DNA of 64,000 nt from Trichoplax sp. H2 (taxonomy: Eukaryota > Placozoa > Uniplacotomia > Trichoplacea), in assembly GCA_003344405.1 (NCBI GenBank), contig NOWV01000007.1, forward strand, positions 1-64,000, given 5' to 3'. This document shows positions 62,901-64,000 of the stretch, one piece after another. Under the pieces are notes generated by a model. That model saw only the letters and a program-made list of their open reading frames with translations. It ran no database searches and was not told where the DNA came from. Position numbers and translations under genes: made by a program. Position 1 is the stretch's first letter, and every line of letters begins with the position of its first letter.

Positions 62901-63969
62901 GTCTTGTACTTTTTCTCAGCAAGTTCGGACTTTCTCTTGTCTGAAATATTTTGTAGATTGATTATTAGTTGCTTACCAATTACTAACTAGTAATATATTT
63001 GATTTATCAGTCTGACATCGTTGGCTTTCAGTAAAAGTACTACATACATATCTATGGCATAAATAAAATATTGTTTGGCAACATACGTGTACAGCTAGAT
63101 TTGCGAGATCAAACAGCTGCAGTACAAGAAATTACTGTAATATCAGCATTTGACAAAGTGCTAGTAGATTGTCATCTCATGATAACTTTCTGTATTGATG
63201 TTAGTGTTTTAAAGTGATTACTAGTAAACGATGCTGTAATGTAAATATTCTTGACATAGTAACATAGATACTGAGATTGCGGTGCTATTCTTTGCCATAA
63301 ATGTCTTGAATTAAGATTAGCCTTTCTCTGTCGTTATCATTGCCAAGACAGTCCTTCCTATGCCGTTGCCTTTATGCCTCCTACATTGCCTAATACCAGC
63401 CTTCTCCTTAACTACAACTTATAAATCCACTGACAAGTTAGCTTTATTCATGCATTTTACAGATTACTGGTGCAATATCCGAACCGTGCGGTATTTTTCG
63501 TAACATTGTGCATGTTTTTTGGCAGATGCTTTGAATATGATTTACTGCTTTCATTGTATTCGTATACTGTATTTGATTTATCCGTGTCAATATATTCTCA
63601 ATTAAAAATAGATGTCGATTAGTCTACCGCGACTCTCAAATTTTTCTGAGATTTACTATATAATTACCTCAGTCGGAATCATTTATTGAAGATAGCGACT
63701 TAATTTACTTAAAGTATATATTGATATAGTCTTCGTGAATCTCTGGTGACGAAATGGTAAACGCTGAAAAAGCATTGATGATGTTGTCTAATATTCTTTA
63801 TCCTGTCTTTATTGCATCCCTGATTCTTATATGGTATCATTTATACACTGCAGAGAAATTGCTTTCTTAATAAGAATTTGGGATTTTTATATAGGATGCG
63901 ATGCATTATGAACATGGGAGAGATGTTGGTGGGTCTCGAATAGTAGTCGAATGGACAAGGAGTAGAGAA
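59996..63969 (+). CDS. SR-type splicing factor with one N-terminal RRM, 3' end outside window
   Basis: Exons 59996-60110, 61788-61828 and 63895-63969 join in phase. They encode a start of MPRRRQLFVGRLPRSTSSRD followed by an RRM: RNP2 is LFVGRL (residues 7-12), RNP1 is AYGFVEYE (39-46), then DPRDAEDAMHYEHG and the last strand RIVVEWTRSRE (67-77). The spacing and the ending are those of single-RRM SR proteins, which bind exonic enhancers in the nucleus and help spliceosome assembly. An Arg/Ser-rich tail would be expected after the GTAAGT donor at 63970, beyond the window. Which SR subfamily it belongs to cannot be settled from the RRM by eye. The intron 61829-63894 is 2.07 kb, the longest clear intron in this half of the window. 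Confidence 0.85.
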
Positions 63970-64000
63970 GTAAGTTGCTTTCTTTTAGATACACATACGC

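Overview
The window looks like genomic DNA of an early-branching animal, most likely a placozoan (Trichoplax or Hoilungia type). It is strongly AT-rich. Its genes are split into many short exons with GT-AG introns, and the gene set is metazoan: liprin-beta, Fuzzy, FAM124, LMF2, the SIKE/FGFR1OP2 family and condensin II. The phylum is an inference from gene content and style. There are no bacterial-type operons, no CRISPR array and no intact mobile element that I can recognise. Two assembly gaps are present (18693-18712 and 48876-48900).

Left part (1-17 kb): an intronless FAM124-like gene (+, 287-1378), then about 9 kb with no gene that I can see. That stretch holds a ~180 bp tandem repeat (5.5-6.1 kb) and a ~203 bp satellite (7.4-9.85 kb). 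A complete 13-exon Fuzzy planar-polarity gene follows (+, 10632-13957), then the 3' part of an inner-membrane-protease (S26) type gene (-, 15418-16362) and an orphan terminal exon (-, 17132-17254).

Middle (17-32 kb): a 78 bp satellite and a probable false duplication around the first gap. Next come a SIKE/FGFR1OP2 family gene (+, from 19529) and a tail-to-tail liprin-beta gene (-, 23903 to about 31538) with coiled-coil exons and three SAM domains. Both genes carry tandem repeats in their introns.

Repeat desert (32-38.8 kb): no gene found. It contains a hairpin-bearing satellite with a two-length higher-order pattern (34.07-35.44 kb), a short telomere-like tract, a ~210 bp tandem repeat, a ~237 bp tandem pair and degenerate tRNA-like sequences.

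Right part (38.8-64 kb) is gene-dense. It holds NADH-cytochrome b5 reductase (+, 9 exons, complete), NAT10 RNA acetyltransferase (-), LMF2 lipase maturation factor (+, 13 exons, complete), NCAPH2 condensin II subunit (-), and the 5' end of a single-RRM SR-type splicing factor (+) that runs off the window. CYB5R/NAT10 and LMF2/NCAPH2 are convergent pairs. NAT10/LMF2 and NCAPH2/SR are divergent pairs whose intergenic DNA probably holds shared promoters.

The genes serve unrelated housekeeping and animal-specific jobs rather than one pathway. The more notable points are two gene pairs that are also linked in human (SIKE/FGFR1OP2 with liprin-beta; LMF2 with NCAPH2), the satellite architecture, a GC-AG intron, a group of 27-29 bp micro-exons and a protease-like gene with a displaced catalytic lysine. 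I did not find a convincing undescribed multi-gene system.
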